Origin: Cerrena zonata
Lineage: Eukaryota > Basidiomycota > Agaricomycetes > Polyporales > Cerrenaceae
DNA: 64,000 nucleotides
Reading direction: 5' to 3'
Assembly: GCA_038087015.1 (NCBI GenBank)
Contig: JASBNA010000041.1
Coordinates: 62,001-126,000 of the forward strand
Shown in pieces: positions 26,602-39,467 of the stretch (the stretch's first letter is position 1; each line of letters begins with the position of its first letter). Under the pieces are notes generated by a model, which was given only the letters and a program-made list of their open reading frames with translations, searched no databases and was not told the origin of the DNA. The position numbers and the translations under genes were made by a program.

Positions 26602-28795
26602 TCAATCAACACGTCGGACTCTTGGAACGAAAGCCCAGAGAAGAATCATCGTAGACATCATTGACACAACACTAAAAAAAAATCAGTTAGCACGAGTAAG
26701 AAGTGTTGTGAGCGAAAGAACTTACAAAGGTTGCAATGAGCCAATACCAAATTTAGAGGCAAGCAAGCCAGTCGCAAAGGGCAACGCAGCAGAACCAGTT
26801 TGTCCGAAACTACCAATCCAGCCGACACACCCTGTGAGGAGCCATCTGGGAAGAATTTGGGTGCAGTAACTCATGAGAATTGGATACATCGGTCCCAATA
26901 GGAAGCCGATGCATGAAATAGCGACGGCATTCTCAATGAGGGAAGGAACAACCCAGACGGTGACTTCCAGTCTGCGACGAAGGAGGGTCTAAGAATAAGG
27001 ACAGTACAAGGGAAGAAATTGCAACGTACTGAATAGCAAGGAACGCATAAATGAACATAATGCGGCGTTCGCCAACCTTCAACGCACCATCAATACACGG
27101 TCATATACGGGAGCATGGAAAATAGAAGAGTTAACACACCTTGCGGTTGAGCCATATAAGGGCAATGCGCCCAAGCATGAGTCCCCCGAAGAAACCAGAG
27201 GAAATATAACCAGCCGAGGCACCCCCTCCTCGCTTCTGCTCGATAAACGTAACGATCCAGCCTGCATGTCTCACCATCAGTAAAGCAAGAAGTGCAGGAT
27301 GGGAAGAAACCTACCACCCAACGTAACTTCCACACCGACATAAATCAATGCCCAGATCGACAATAGATGTACAGTTCTGAGACCAAATATCTGCTTGTAT
27401 TTGTTTTCCCTGGTGTTGTCGACTTCAGCTACTGCGTGACCAGCCTCCACCATAATGTCTAACGTATAAACGGGATTCAAACATATGATACGACGAGGAC
27501 GTCGAAGGTAACTTACCATCTTGGTTCTTCAAGCGGAACACATAGAGTAAGACGGCTGTAGTTGAAATTCCGATGGCAGCAGAGATCAAGTAGTGGAAAT
27601 ACCATCGCTCTTTGGTAGCAAAGTTTGTAGCGACTAACGGTGCTATAAACGCGCCCAGTCCTTGTTCAAGGAGTCAAGTCGGTTAACAAGTCGGGACTTG
27701 AATATGAATAGCCATACCGTACGAGCCGTGTAAGAAGCCAAACTTTGCCTGCGCGTTTTTAAGGTTCCCCACGAAGCCATTTGCTTGTGCATTTTGGAGG
27801 GCAATGCCGAAACCGGCCAGGCTGAACGCGATGCACATCGTAGGGAAAGGGCCTCCTGGGCTAAGAATAACATATGCGCCAAGCTGACAAGCCGCACCTG
27901 AATACCGAATGTGTTATGAAACTTCTGCTTCTATCTCGGGGGCAGTTGGACTAACCAAGAACAATGACCTGTGGAAGGATTACTCAGAGAACGGCAAAGA
28001 GAGCTCTATAATCGGCATACCTTCCCGAACCCAAGGCGGTCGTTGAGGTATACGTTCATCATGGCTCCACTCACAAAGCCCTTTGTGTGTTATAGATGAC
28101 TAGAAGGATAGAGATGATAATGGAATAAGCTTACGATGCAGTTGAATATGAATAGAAGGGAAACGATGGCGAAGCCGATCTGCAATTGTGTCAACTTATG
28201 CCAAAGATCAATACTTACTCTGACGCAACGCTCTTACATTGTGGTATCGTTGGATGGTGGGGAGAAGAGGTCCAGTCGAACCATCATTCCAACCTTGGAG
28301 GATGGTACAGTAGCACAAAGCAAAGAAATGCAGACGTCCTTTCCAACGATGCTGGGCCTTTTCAGCTGGAGAGAGAACTGGGGCTGTCGAGCTGGTGTCT
28401 TCCATGTGAATCGATGAGGCAGTAGTACTAGGAAACCCTGATGCGAGCTCAATGTCATCGTGTCCAGGTGCTATTCCACTGGCATGGACCTGAAGAGGAG
28501 GGGTCTGGAGACCCTCAGGGAGTGATGGGAGAACCGGTAGTTCGAATTCCTCGCCTGTAAACACGGGCTTTTGGCGAAGCTCAGATCGCCTCCGGATGCG
28601 GTCTGAAGATGGAGGAGGAGGCAGAATACCGTCTGCATCGACTTCTAGAGCAGAATCGGTAGCAAGGCTTTTGCTTAAGTCGACACTGGATGAAGTAGCA
28701 GCCTCATTGTCTGCGACGAGAATACGTGGGATGGGTGTCGATTTAGTGTTCGACCTTTGGATTGCCTCTAGGGAGGTACGAGGTGAATGAGTCAT
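26602..28795 (-). CDS. BSC6-like major facilitator transporter, copy 2
   Basis: Close paralogue of the transporter at 21818-24098, with the same exon order and almost the same protein. The ATG at 28795 gives MTHSPRTSLEAIQRSN. The soluble tail carries the shared PPPPSSDRIRRRSELRQK and KPVFTGEEFELPVLPSLP, slightly shortened compared with copy 1. Membrane exons follow: LQGWNDGSTGPLLPTIQR, AMMNVYLNDRLGFGK, ERWYFHYLISAAIGIS, LIYVGVEVTLGG, SAGYISSGFFGG and GFLLGPMYPILMSYC. It ends LLWAFVPRVRRVD with TGA at 26602-26604. No stop or frame break was found. Substrate is unknown. Confidence 0.85.
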
Positions 28796-29224
28796 GATGA
28801 TCTGAAATCAAGAGAGTTGGGGTAAAACAGAGAGCGAGTGCTGTATAAATGGAGTTCGGATGCAAGGATTCCAGTGCATCAGTTCTAGAAAATTTATCCT
28901 ACACTATCTTCAGGAGGAAGAAACGTCATATTGACCCTTTACGAACACTGGGCCCTCAAAGTTTCGTGTGTCGTGGGGATTTGGAGTTTTCGACAAGAAA
29001 TCCTCGGATCAGCTGTCCGCGAGTCTTCGGCTGTGATTGCCTTCGTGTTTCAATTGCTATAACCATATTTACTTTCCTTGAAAGGTGTTCCTGAACGAAT
29101 TATAAACGTTGGTCAATTGCAAAATAAAATAAAACGAAAAATATCACATGGCAGTATCTTGAACTTGAAGGGGATATGGATAAGATTAGATCAATTTGAT
29201 AAAACACCTTAAACCTAGACCACC
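28796..29224. other. Divergent promoter region (transporter 2 / PFK2)
   Basis: About 430 bases between divergent starts. AT-rich near 29090-29220; no open gene. The PFK2 start sits in ACCACCATGG, a good translation-initiation context. Confidence 0.5.
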
Positions 29225-31194
29225 ATGGTCGCACCATTATATACTACAGCCTCTGGGCTGCTGTTCCACGCTGGAAAGATTCTAGTGATTACAGTCGGTC
29301 TTCCCGCTAGAGGCAAGACACACATCTCAAGAGCTCTCGAACGATACCTGCGATGGACTGGTGTTAAGACTCAGGTGATCTCCTTGGGTGATTATCGCCG
29401 CAAGGTCCTCGGAGGGGCACAGAAACTGCCTCCAGACTATTTTACCCTTGGTATCTATAGCTTATAACATATAGCGTATGTATAATATCTAATGACATCG
29501 TCTCGAGTAGGCGAAAAGAGCCCCGAGACTCTCGCACTTAGGAAGAAGATCCAAGACGGTTGTGAACAGTTGATATGGGATTTCTTCAATTCAGGTGGCC
29601 AAGTGATCATCTACGATGCCAATAATGGAACTCGGGAACGTAGGCATACTCTCGCAGAGAAGTTCGACAAAGAAGGTATTCATGTTGTCATGCTTGGTCA
29701 GTTGCATTTCCTATATATGAGTACTACCTCTGAACAATTTACGTGTGCAGAATCGTTATGCGATAACGAGGAAATCATCATGGCCAACATTCGTAGTGTT
29801 AAGATTTCTTCTCCTGACGTACGCAACTACTTCGTAGGTTTGCCGTTGCATAAACGGCTGATCACTATGACTTTGTTTTTCAAAGTATCGAGGATGGGAT
29901 CCCGAGAAAGCAGTCAGCGACTATTACACACGTATTCGTGATCACGAACAACATTATGAACCCGTCGAAGAAATGACTTGGCCTTACATCCGCATCATCA
30001 ATGTATGTCGATGATGGTTGAATATTAGCACAATTATTGACGACCTTATAGGTAGGGGAGAGGATCATGGTCAACGTAGGCTTGTCTCTGAGTTCTCTAC
30101 TTCTCCAACTCGCTAACGACCCTTGTAGTATATTCATGGCTATCTCCAGGCAAGCAATATCAGTTGATATTCACATATCGAAGCACTAAATTGAAAAATA
30201 GTCGAGGATTGTCTTCTTCCTTATGAACATTCACAACAGATTCAGGACAATATACTTTGCGCGGGTATGTGATCATCCTTCGAGTGTATACATGTACTCA
30301 CCTTTCACCTCAACCTGTAGTCGGGACAATCGCTTATTGAACACTCGTATAAGGCAGACTCGGACCTATCTCCACCGGGTTGGGAATACTCAGAACGTCT
30401 CAAAGAATTCGTCCTTGATCGTCGTGCCCAGTCCCTGAAGCAGCGGGGCATGGAAGGCGAAGATCGTCGCTTAGTCGTACGTATCCCATTTCGTAACTCA
30501 TCCTAACAACAAGATATATCTCGAATCCTTTCGGTATAGATATGGACCTCGGCTCGAAGACGTTCACACCACACTGCCTGGCCATTCCTGAACATGACAG
30601 GAGGCGATAAAGATAAAGGAACAACGCCAACCGTCAAGGTTATAGAGAAACCTCAAATGTCGGAAATCAATCCTGGTGTTTGGGATGGATTGACTCCTGA
30701 CCTAGTGAGGAAGTATTATCCAGACGAGTGGGAGAGATTCGTCAATGATCCATACGCGTATCGTGCTCCCAGAGCTGAGAGTTATCACGACTTGTGTGGT
30801 ATGTTGCATCCGTTCTATCGATCTATTGAATATTCAAATATCTCGTTCTACCACTATAGTTCGCCTCGAACCGACACTTGTCGAACTCGAGCGAGAGCAG
30901 GAAGATTTGCTCATCATCGGGCATGCGTCCGTCATCCGATGCATGCTCGCCTACTTGATTGGTCTTCCTGCCTCTGAAATTCCTGCCATTGAGGTCGCAC
31001 GAGGTGACTTAATTGAAGTTGTCCCAACATCTTACGGTGTTCACAGTCAAGCATACCATTTCTGGGACGGACCTGGACGTAGTGAAAACGGTGGCGGTGG
31101 CGGGAAAGACGAGCATAATTTCTATGAGAACTATGCAGAGGATACTAAGGGCAAGAGAAGGCCTCAAATCGCAGAGACTATCGAAGCGGCATAG
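29225..31194 (+). CDS. 6-phosphofructo-2-kinase (phosphatase-like domain probably inactive)
   Basis: The kinase makes fructose 2,6-bisphosphate, the activator of phosphofructokinase 1. The kinase half has the Walker A loop VGLPARGKTHIS, then RYLRWTGVKTQVISLGDYRR, IYDANNGTRERR, ESLCDNEEIIMANI and RIINVGERIMVNYIHGYLQ, all in family order. The histidine-phosphatase-like half opens IYFARSGQSLIEHSYKADSD, where the catalytic RHG is RSG, and continues LLIIGHASVIRCMLAYLIG, which keeps the second histidine. Loss of the first histidine to serine is also found in yeast Pfk26, which has kinase but no phosphatase activity. The same is inferred here. Eight or more exons; the TAG stop is at 31192-31194. The Gly-rich tail (NGGGGGKDEHNFYENYAE) is poorly conserved. 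The N-terminus is much shorter than in yeast Pfk26. Confidence 0.92.
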
Positions 31195-31322
31195 AATTCA
31201 TGTTTGCAATTGTAATCATATTCTTTTGGAAAGGAACAGTGGAATCTTTGTATAGTACATCAATTTTCGTACAAATTCAGTAATGAATGAACTATATGTA
31301 ATTGGGCTCGTGAAACGAACAA

Positions 31323-33815
31323 TCAGACGGTCCGAATGTCCTCTGTGACAGCTTCCTTCTTGAAATCACTATCACCATCACTTTCAACGTGGATCTGTCG
31401 TGAAACGTCAAGATCTTCGGCACTGAGATCAACTTCTTGGAATGTTGATGCTGCTCCAGCTGCTGGGTAGAGCAGGTTCAGGATGTAGTAGACTATCGCT
31501 GACACTCCGAAGCCAGTGAAGAAGGACATTTGGTAGATCCGAGTAGCTGCCAAGGGAACGGAGCGTCCCGCTAGAGTTTTGAAGTGATAGTGATTGAGCG
31601 AGAGACACCAGATCATTGGAAAACAACAACTTACTAGCTCCTGCGAACCCTACAACGTTGATGAGAATGCCAGCGATATAAGCTGCATAGGCTCTGTTTG
31701 TTTAATTGCAGTCAGAATATGAACGATGGAGCATATAGTAGCCATACCTGAAGTTTACACCGTAAGTGTAATAGTACCAGCCGTCCTTTTTGGGGGAATA
31801 GAGATCTTTGAGTCGATAATGACCCTTTCGGATTACATAGTAGTCCGTAATCTAAACGAAATTCAATTCGGCACCATCAACCATGATTGAAAGAAGGATC
31901 GAACCGTACCATGACACCAGCGATCGAACTGAGGAAGACGGAGTATGCAGACAGGTAAGACGTGAAACTGTTGCTGCTCTTCAAAAGATTCCATGGCAAC
32001 ATGCACAATCCAACGATCGCGGCGATGAATCCTCCGCGACGAATATTCTAAAAACAGAAATGGGGTCTTCAATATTAAATATAGCTTACCGGAGTGGAAT
32101 ATGACACGTACGAGGAACCTAGGAAATAAGGCTGTAAGATCACAACCAGCGCTGATCGAGTTGGCAGAGATGTTGGTCCTATTTGATGATCAGTAAGTTA
32201 GGTCCGTTATGTTGTCCGTGATAATTGACCCTTACCCAAGCTGTCAATCACGGAGATTAGTTGGAAACATTCAAGATGTAATAAGATGTGAACTGCACGA
32301 ACCTGAGCTATGATGAAAGACGCAGAGATAAACCACACCTAAAGAAATGATTAAATGGGATGTCTTGTAGGGTGCACTTCGAAAATACCTACTCCGAAGC
32401 GAGTTGCATGAGAGGGATTGTTATCCAAGAATCGTCCAAGTAGATCAATGGGGGACCAAATTGCCTCCCCAAAAATCGTCTGAGAGGATGAACTGACAAT
32501 GATGCCGACGAAACTGACGATCGAGAAGCCTAGTGGGACAGAAATGAGCTGCGGAAGACCAGCAGCCGCTGGATACTTTGCACGAGAAGCAAAATCTGGA
32601 GCATTTCTGAGCAGCAACGATTCAGTCAATTTCATAGGAAGATAGAGACTGCTTCACCCACGTAACGAGAGTAGCCATGTTACTGATACACGACATCAGA
32701 CTAGAAACCATCGCCCACCCCAGAGCTGGTCCGTGCTGCTGGGAAGGTTGATGAATGATAGGTCCGACTCCATGGGCCTTTACTATGCACCAGATGAAGA
32801 AGGTAATGCCTGCCGCGGGAGCCACAACAGCCTTGACCGTAAAGAGATGGCGGCTAGGGGTGACGTTTATGACTGTTGTTAAGAGATAGTTGGAATGACA
32901 ACTTCATGTACTTACATTTTGTGGATGGGGAACCAAATCGCGGGAAGTGAGATGAGCCAAAAGAGGAAGAAACACATGAAGTCCCGTGTATTTGTCCCGG
33001 AAGACGCAGGCATAGAGTTAGCTAAAGAAAACAACCGCTTCAATAATCAATAATCGTAGTGACTTGTGTAGACCCACGTATATCGTTGACACTCGGCCAC
33101 ATTGACCGAAGCATCACTAAAACACAATTTCCTCCGATACTCGCTTGTACCCCGTACCAAATACTAGGCAAATAGTCAGTATCCTCGTCATTCCTATTTA
33201 TTTAGACAAATTGCATACCAAGCCATAGCACCTCGATTGAATACACACCAAAGACTCCCGTAAAGTCCGAAACTGGTACGTGCTACTACAGGGAACGTCA
33301 CGTGAAAGATTGCACCAGGACGAGCATTTGCGACGATGAACGGAGCGACGACCCCGTATCCTAGCCACACACAGATCCAAGCTTGCCACCACGAAAGACC
33401 AATCGGTAGTTGGACCATTGATGATACGATCATCCATCTGAGCGAAACGCCTTAGTTGAAGTAACGTAAAATGCGGTGGAGATGAACGTACGTGTTGATG
33501 TTAAAGCTATCGGCGATCCAGCTAATACCGGTCGTAGCGTTGATTGAGTTCAGACCGGCAAGCTAGAAGACTTGACTCACAATGCAATGAAGTTCCAGGT
33601 TCCCCAAGTACGCTGCTCGGGAGGGACGGGTCGAAGGTCATCATTCTATTCCGCGCCAAAAGAGCATCATCATTCAAAAAGTAAGAGTTATTTGAATAAC
33701 ACCTTTTATCAGGCTAGTAAACTGTACGTACGGTCAGGAGTTGTTCCGTGAAAGTGAGATTATCATCGTGTTCCACTTCCAACTTTCGGACGAGCTTGCG
33801 GAGAGTTTGGACCAT
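31323..33815 (-). CDS. NCS1 nucleobase/allantoin-type permease (Fur4/Dal4/Fui1 family)
   Basis: A plasma-membrane proton symporter for uracil, uridine, allantoin or a related compound; the sequence alone does not settle which. The ATG at 33815 gives [18 protein letters not shown], then [19 protein letters not shown] and [19 protein letters not shown], the NCS1 start of helix 1. Further motifs: [118 protein letters not shown] and [20 protein letters not shown]. These give the usual 12-helix layout and a hydrophilic C-terminal tail. About ten short introns are present. Tail-to-tail with PFK2, only 128 bases apart. No frame break was seen. Confidence 0.88.
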
Positions 33816-34280
33816 CTTGCTTCACAGCCTGAGATCGTGGAAGCAACTGGAAGCAAGCGCAGCAAAGAGAACCAACAGGGAGCTAACTGTCAAAGAAAAT
33901 TGAAAGCCATCATCTTCGTCTATATACCTTGTGGTGTACTGTTATCTTAGACTCTTGGGAGTCTCGGTTACAGCTAGGGGAGTTTAGATAAGAAATGACA
34001 GGAATGGTGGAGGCGCTCGCGATAAGGGAAAAAATGTGATCACATGCCTTGAATTTTAAGAAACCCACTCACTTGGGCAGTACCCATCAGAGTGCAGTCA
34101 GAAGGGGTGTTTGTGGAGGGGATTAGTATCGTGAGGGGGTCGCAATTGCTACCAGTACAAGATTATAGTAATGCACTGTGCTGGGTATGGTACACGTTAA
34201 CAGAACATTACCTATAGTACATTACATCCGAAATCTCCGAAATTAGCCAGACTTGCAGGAAAAAAGATAACCAAGACGAA
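33816..34280. other. Intergenic region upstream of the NCS1 permease
   Basis: Contains the permease promoter and 5' region and the 3' end of the Fyv10 gene. No other gene or repeat seen. Confidence 0.5.
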
Positions 34281-36131
34281 TTACGATATGAAAACTTTGC
34301 GGAGAGCCGAAAAATGGCATCTTTCTCCCGTGCGCGGGCAAGTCACAAATCCGTTGTTCCGTGTAGCCATGTCCTCCAAAGCCTATAAGATCTTCAGTCA
34401 GAATTACTCTTGGACAAACCGATCGTATAATATACCTCTTTTGAATATACATTTCCTTCGCCGGGGAATGCCATAGGCCAATTGTCCTCATTCATTATCT
34501 TCCCTGTAAGGCTACACACTATGGTCGAATTGAGATGGTGGCTGAACGGGACCTCTTCTGCTAATCGTCCTAAATTGGGATCACAAACTGGGCAGTCCAT
34601 GTTCTTTGTCTCGTGATCATAACACGAAGGCAGCTTCAATGACGCTAGGCCTCCGTAAATGGCGAGGTGTAACAAGGGCTCCGTTGGAAGAGTGCTTAGG
34701 TTATAAATTGCTAGGCGAAAGGCGTGAACAAGAGAAAGCCACCGCCCAGGGTCGTACAACCGCTGACGACAAATAGGACGTCAGGGTCTAGTATTGCCTC
34801 GGAGCAGACTCGACCGTAACTCACCTTATAGGGCCCACACGAAGTGTGTGGCATGAATGCGATGAGAGCAGAAGCTTGACGGATCTGAGCGGCGTGAGTT
34901 TCGTGCCATTGAATCAAATATTTCTTTTGATATGCAATCGCATCGGTGAGCTTCCTCGCTCTAGCCAGCTCAATGAACTCCTGGAGGCGGAGATCAAACT
35001 CTAATGGGTTCTGAGGATGAGATGGGTATATTGTCGCTACCTCAAGGTGGAACAACACCGAGCGCACCTTCAATTTTCTCAGGGCAGCCTTATTCTCACT
35101 ACACCAAGCCAACGCTTCAGCGCAGCTCTGGCGTCGTAACGCGTCCTCGATACGTCTGATATCAGAGAACAAATCGATGTCGACCAGTTTCTGTATGATA
35201 TACGATAATGTTAGTGAACGAAGATAGCAGTCGCTTCGACAAAACTCTGCACTCCCGTGTAAAATAAGGACCATGAATCGGTTGGGGGTTTGGAGCGGGA
35301 TTCCCGATCAATGGGTCCGTCCGATGTTTTATCGGACAGAGGTGGCAACAGGTGAGACAGCGGTCGGTAAAGCGTACGCTCAATTGCGTACCATTGACCG
35401 ACACATAGTATGATGCCTCTTTGCATCAAGAGAATGAACGCCCTCACAGCGGGAAGCGGGGTTGCCGAACCAATCTGCCCCAACCCATGTTGGCGTCCCA
35501 TTCTTCATATGCTTCGTGGAGCAAAGGGTTTCAAGGAGCGGCAGACGAGAATATGAATTACCTCAAGACCTCGCTCCTCTGCTAGTTGTTTAGCGGTCTT
35601 CTCTTTGCCGTTTCGCAGCGCCCAATCAACTAGCCATCTCTCCAACCGAGTGTCTGCCCACTGGGCGTACTCATGACCAGAATCATTCTGGAGATTCTCG
35701 GCAGTAGCCAAGTGTTGGAGCCGTTCGTGCATGACGGCCAGTGTAGGAGCCCCCGACGATTGATGAAGATCCGATAGCTGTAAAGAAGTTCTATGAATCA
35801 AATGCAAAATGGTTGTATTAGAGGGATATGACCTTCCGCTTGAGATTCGTTACCCGATTGATCATTCCGTCAAGAGCTTTGAGTGTCTCTTCATCGGTCT
35901 CAGGGTCAATTGTTCGCTTCGAGAGTTCCTTTGAGGCTACTTGTATAGCCCCGAAGTCTTTCTCAATATGTTTCTGAGATGTTCGAAACACTTTCCTGTA
36001 GTTCTCGTACGGAACCTGTCCCATACCTAACAATGAACTCGTGAATTTCCCACTAGCACAGTACTACTTACCCTTGCAAAAGGCTGTTCAAACAGCATGA
36101 TACCCTCCGTGTTTATCCTGTTGCCAGCCAT
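34281..36131 (-). CDS. fyv10: GID/CTLH E3 ubiquitin ligase subunit Fyv10 (Gid9/MAEA)
   Basis: A subunit of the GID/CTLH ligase, which in yeast marks gluconeogenic enzymes for degradation when glucose returns. The ATG at 36131 opens MAGNRINTEGIMLFEQPFAR, then VPYENYRKVFRTSQKHIEKD, a coiled-coil-like helix, and a LisH-like segment WADTRLERWLVDWALRNG. The CTLH part reads DIDLFSDIRRIEDALRRQS and EALAWCSENKAALRKL. The CRA part contains FIELARARKLTDAIAYQKKY. The C-terminal degenerate RING has CPVCDPNLGRLAEEVPFSHH, STIVCSLTGKIMNEDNWPM, GNVYSKEALEDMATRNNG and FVTCPRTGE, matching MAEA. The last exon ends KVFIS with TAA at 34281-34283. Several short introns; no break seen. Confidence 0.9.
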
Positions 36132-39100
36132 ATTTCGTCAATAACTTTGAGGGAGAAAGCAAAGCAGAGGCGAGGCAAGCCTCTGTGTTTCGTGTGTCGG
36201 ATCCCGGCTAAGCGCCTCGCTTTGCTGCCACAGCTATATCGTCATCTATTATGTAATATTATAACTTAGTAGCATACTGGTGATAAGAATATATACAGCA
36301 TATTAATGAAGGTAGGAAGCATGAGCTAGTAATATATGTATGTAAGTTCTACAGTACCAAGCGGCAAAATGCCCCCTGTTAGTCACTAACCACTCAGAGC
36401 TGTGGTTGTAACTCTGCTCTCATGAGAAATCCACGAGAACACACAATAATCACGTAGTACACAATCCTCCTCAGGTACTGATAGGTCTTGCGCATCAATG
36501 GATGTGAGCTTAGGTTCGTGGCCCAAATCTTTCCGTATCTCCGTCGCATTGAGTGACATCCATCACCGCTGCAGTATTACCGATCCTCACACTCATTAAT
36601 CCTGCTCTTGCCATACCTAGGTTAACATCCAGTGACTCGCCAAATCCCCATATCCGTTGGCTGTTCGTTGGGATCATTTCTACAGTCTGGTTGTGGCCGA
36701 GGAGGCCACGCTTACGTAACAAAAGGTTCCTCAAGCCTAACAAACCTGTGTATCACTGTGTATCCGAGTACGAACTACACCTTCTAGGTGGTTATCAAAG
36801 GCCGTCTGCTCCTCCGTCGAGGCACCAGAAATCGATATGACGGCAGAACCTCATTCTTTCCCTAGAGGGCGCACTTTCGCCACACGGATTCGAGAATGAT
36901 GCTGTGACCTGTTGGTGGTATCGTTAGTTAGGTATGTAACCTTGCTTCCCATCTCTTACAATTTCTTCTTCTTCCCCGATGACCATTCTGCATTGCAATA
37001 TAGATTCGGACAGCTCCCCCGCTCTTTGCCGTTGAAAATAGCTCAGTGGCGCTCCCTTCAATGCGCGTTCGATAAGGTTTTTTTGGTTATGAAATTTGAC
37101 TACCTCGAGTAGGTTGTATATATGATTGTGATCTACTAATAGCTTCATGTACAGGTTAAAGATATCATATGCCGATCAAGTCTGCATATCTGGACTGACC
37201 GGCTCCAATGCTGGAGTCCTATCACTGGGAAGATGACTGTCCCCGCTCATGCATGTTTGGTCAATCCTGGTATCGGAAGAACTACCTGTCGGATCTTTGC
37301 TTTTGTTGCAATAAACGACCATGCCGGTAGCTTGCACTCCGTTTATTCCGCATGTGAGCCTTATGACTATTTCTAGCTGGCTTAGTAAAACAACTAAGTA
37401 TGCAATTTCAACACCTTCTTCCTCCACCCTCGTTACTCGCTGTGTTCCTAAATATGCCCCGATGCCAGGCGGGGAGAAACAATATTCCACGTTCCGAATT
37501 GAAAGTCGCCATTTTCGTATAGAGTTCTCGGTCAAGGATGCGGCGACTCATGTATCCATGAGTCAGGACTCTCTTTGATCGTGGGAACTAAAAGTGGGAT
37601 TTTTCCGGTACCTAGATGTTATGTTCCGGTTCATAACTTAGAAAGAAGAGGCCTGGTTCGATCTAGGATCTAGTCGAGAACATCGCGGGAAGCTTCATTG
37701 ACCATCCATGGAAAAGAATCAGGTAACGGTATTTTGAAAGGTTTTCTTGAATATAGTCTTCAAGTTGCCAATACCATGACATCAACAGTATTCGGTCGTA
37801 GACTTACACCACAACTTTAGATCGCTTCAGATGTGGATCATCATTGAATACACATCCGAGTAAGGCAACTCTGCTCCAATCTATAGTGCTAGAAACGTGC
37901 TTCTCTGAAATCTGGGATCTCGACATACCGACACGAGAGCTTCTTGCTAGAACAGATCCCGTCAGTTTTACATGGGTTGCAACGATGTGTGTAGCTATGA
38001 GAACATTATGATCAAGTTCAACTTGAACTTGTGATCGATCGTGACAAGAAGGATTAGGTTCTGTCTGAGTTGGACTACCACATCAGGTGGCCGCAGAGCC
38101 TCAGTAAGCAACCTAAGCATTGCTATAGATTTTGTAATGTTATTGCCTAGGGAATAGCTGACGCTTGGAGAATTCCACTCGCACGAATTGCACGGCAGAT
38201 GTCCAGCAAAGACTTCGGCGTGGACTCCGAGTCGGACTCCCTCGTAGGTTAGTGAAAATACCGATTGTTTGACGATTATCGGAAATAAGGTCAAATCGAT
38301 TTCGTACTCATTGGCTGCTTACAATACAGCTACACTTTAATAAGTTGTTGAATCCAGTGTACTGCCAAGGTCATTCGTTGGTAGTCGTGCAACTTGTGAA
38401 ATGTGGTCTTCAGTCCGCCGGAAATGGCTCTGGGACCATGGGTTGTGCTGTTCTCATATCCCATAACAGAGATAAGTCCAGTAACGAGTTCTCCCTTATA
38501 TCGACTCGAAATTGGGTTGATGACATGGATAAGTGAGTCCGAGTCAGGTCCCTGCCTAAATAGGGTAGAATCAGGTAAAATATCTTACAGTCACCTCGAT
38601 GATGTGAGAGCTCAACTCCGTCAAATTGATGTCTTAGAGTCAGCCTCCGGTGAGGTGTCGGAAGTAAGCAATTTTTGGGAGAGGATCCGAAGAGTAGGTC
38701 TAGAAATTCGACAAACGTAATATTGCCTCGGGGTTCGTGGATGCTAGAAAGCATAGTAAAGATGAATGGACCATTGAGATACCCGTAATGCTTTGCGCAT
38801 ACCGACGATGTGAACACCGATCTGACAAGACGTAATCATTGCCTCTACTATGATACATCAATTGAAATTCCCTCCAGCTTCAAGGTTTCTCAGCCACGTG
38901 TATAGCAAGTTGTTTCGGCGGTAACTTTCTAGCGTGGCGTCCACGTTGTGCCCTGATATTAATATGTTTTCCGAGATCGATCCGCCAGATCTGACAGGGC
39001 TTCGCAACTCGAGGTTAAACTCAATCTGCTAACTTCTTCAGGTTGTCTTCAATAGCAGACAAGAATATTAGACAGCTTCAAGTCAGTGATATGGGTGCTG

Positions 39101-39467
39101 ATAGCGACGGCCTCGAGTCGTGTGTACTGACTATGGCGAAATCTTTCCAAAGGGATGTTCACCACATCAACTCCGATTAACGATCATCGTTCGCTTTTAC
39201 TCCTGAAACAACACTCCCCGGGCATACCGAAGCACTCAAGAGTTGCTCTGTGAGCCTCGAGAGATGTACAGCGCGCACTAACCCACTTCTTTCTCCTGTA
39301 CACTCTCCAACAATGCCAGTATTCAAGAGTGAATCGCCAGATATCCCTCCCTCGCTCGGGGTGAGTATATAGAGTCAACTAAAATCTGTACGAAAAGTGT
39401 CACTCAACTCCCTCAACATATTTAGAAGCCAATTCCCGAGCGAATCGACGCTACACTCACCATAACA
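36132..39467. other. Gene-poor region, 3.3 kb
   Basis: I see no gene I can support. Overlapping frames at 37176-37578 (both strands), 37995-38294 and 38403-38817 are the longest. None has motifs I recognise, and those at 38.0-38.8 kb could be the wreck of a multi-exon gene. The first 250 bases hold the fyv10 promoter. Confidence 0.4.

Noticed and set aside
37176..38817. Overlapping frames on both strands between fyv10 and the DUF6593 gene
   Set aside because: No motif, no consistent exon chain and no paralogue in the window.
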